This document shows positions 63,937-64,000 of a DNA stretch of 64,000 nucleotides, one piece after another; positions within the stretch are counted from its first letter, which is position 1, and every line of letters begins with the position of its first letter. The stretch is from Phyllobacterium sophorae (GTDB taxonomy: Bacteria > Pseudomonadota > Alphaproteobacteria > Rhizobiales > Rhizobiaceae). Made by a program: the position numbers and the translations under genes. Location: the NCBI RefSeq assembly GCF_003010965.1, contig NZ_PGGM01000006.1:225217-289216 (forward strand), read 5' to 3'. The notes below the pieces were generated by a model. That model saw nothing but the letters and a program-made list of their open reading frames with translations, was not told where the DNA came from and ran no database searches.

Positions 63937-64000
63937 ATGCAAAGACGAAAGTTCAGCCGCGAATACAAGCTTGAAGCGGTGAAGCTGGTGAAGGAGCGTG
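63937..64000 (+). CDS. IS3-family transposase OrfA, N-terminal fragment
   Basis: The first 21 codons read MQRRKFSREYKLEAVKLVKE, the standard start of the helix-turn-helix OrfA of IS3-family elements (KxFSxEFKxEAVxLV). CGGAGAG precedes the ATG. The gene runs out of the window, so completeness of the element cannot be judged. Confidence 0.85.
   Translation, partial: MQRRKFSREYKLEAVKLVKER

Overview
The window looks like a chromosomal stretch of a Rhizobiales alphaproteobacterium, probably of the Phyllobacterium/Mesorhizobium/Brucella neighbourhood. This rests on the short type-2 argC, the rplM-rpsI pair near speB and argC, the clpP-clpX-lon series followed by tRNA-Val and tRNA-Asp, MocD/MocE-type rhizopine genes, and several class III adenylate cyclases. 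The species cannot be fixed from the sequence alone.
1-11.6 kb: the end of an MscS channel and a broken EAL gene lead into a surface-polysaccharide cluster. It encodes a Wzy/ligase-type membrane protein, a sugar-phosphate transferase, a GT4 glycosyltransferase, a Wza-type lipoprotein, a divergent Wzc-like chain-length protein without a kinase P-loop, a CelD-type acyltransferase and a polysaccharide deacetylase. Together they could start, build, modify and export one polymer. 11.7-18.4 kb: core genes (DUF2842, ctaA, speB, argC, rpsI, rplM) plus a GDSL esterase and a StrB-like kinase. 18.6-31.3 kb: regulators and signalling, including an XRE-cupin regulator, a divergent EF-G paralogue, a cyclase with TolB/TPR domains, YHS, ankyrin and pentapeptide-repeat proteins, HdeD, and a CHASE2 cyclase facing a FecR-domain protein.
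31.3-46.2 kb: metabolic and accessory genes. A mocD/mocE pair has a LacI-type regulator opposite, and mocE is frameshifted by what looks like a 4-bp loss. Next come a YiaW/YiaV-like pair, an AAC(3)-I-like acetyltransferase, Lrp with a LysE exporter, HxlR with SDR and quinone oxidoreductase, thioesterase, crotonase, CoA-binding protein, MetY, cupin, P450 and a flavoprotein remnant. 46.2-52.4 kb: clpP, clpX and lon, a HupE/UreJ protein, tRNA-Val and tRNA-Asp.
52.4-64 kb: an accessory island directly after tRNA-Asp. It opens with a tight three-gene operon (GT2 synthase, HlyD-type adaptor, stand-alone TackOD1-like zinc protein) and a dCache-HAMP adenylate cyclase. It continues into an AT-rich cassette: a DUF1906-like hydrolase, a 42-residue secreted peptide behind a perfect 16-bp palindrome in a MerR-like promoter layout, a roughly nine-span membrane protein, a holin-lysozyme fusion and an overlapping unknown protein. 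A SnoaL-like gene, a 40-residue membrane protein and the start of an IS3-type transposase close the window. The two best candidates for undescribed biology are the GT2-HlyD-TackOD1 operon and the peptide/membrane protein/holin-lysozyme cassette.
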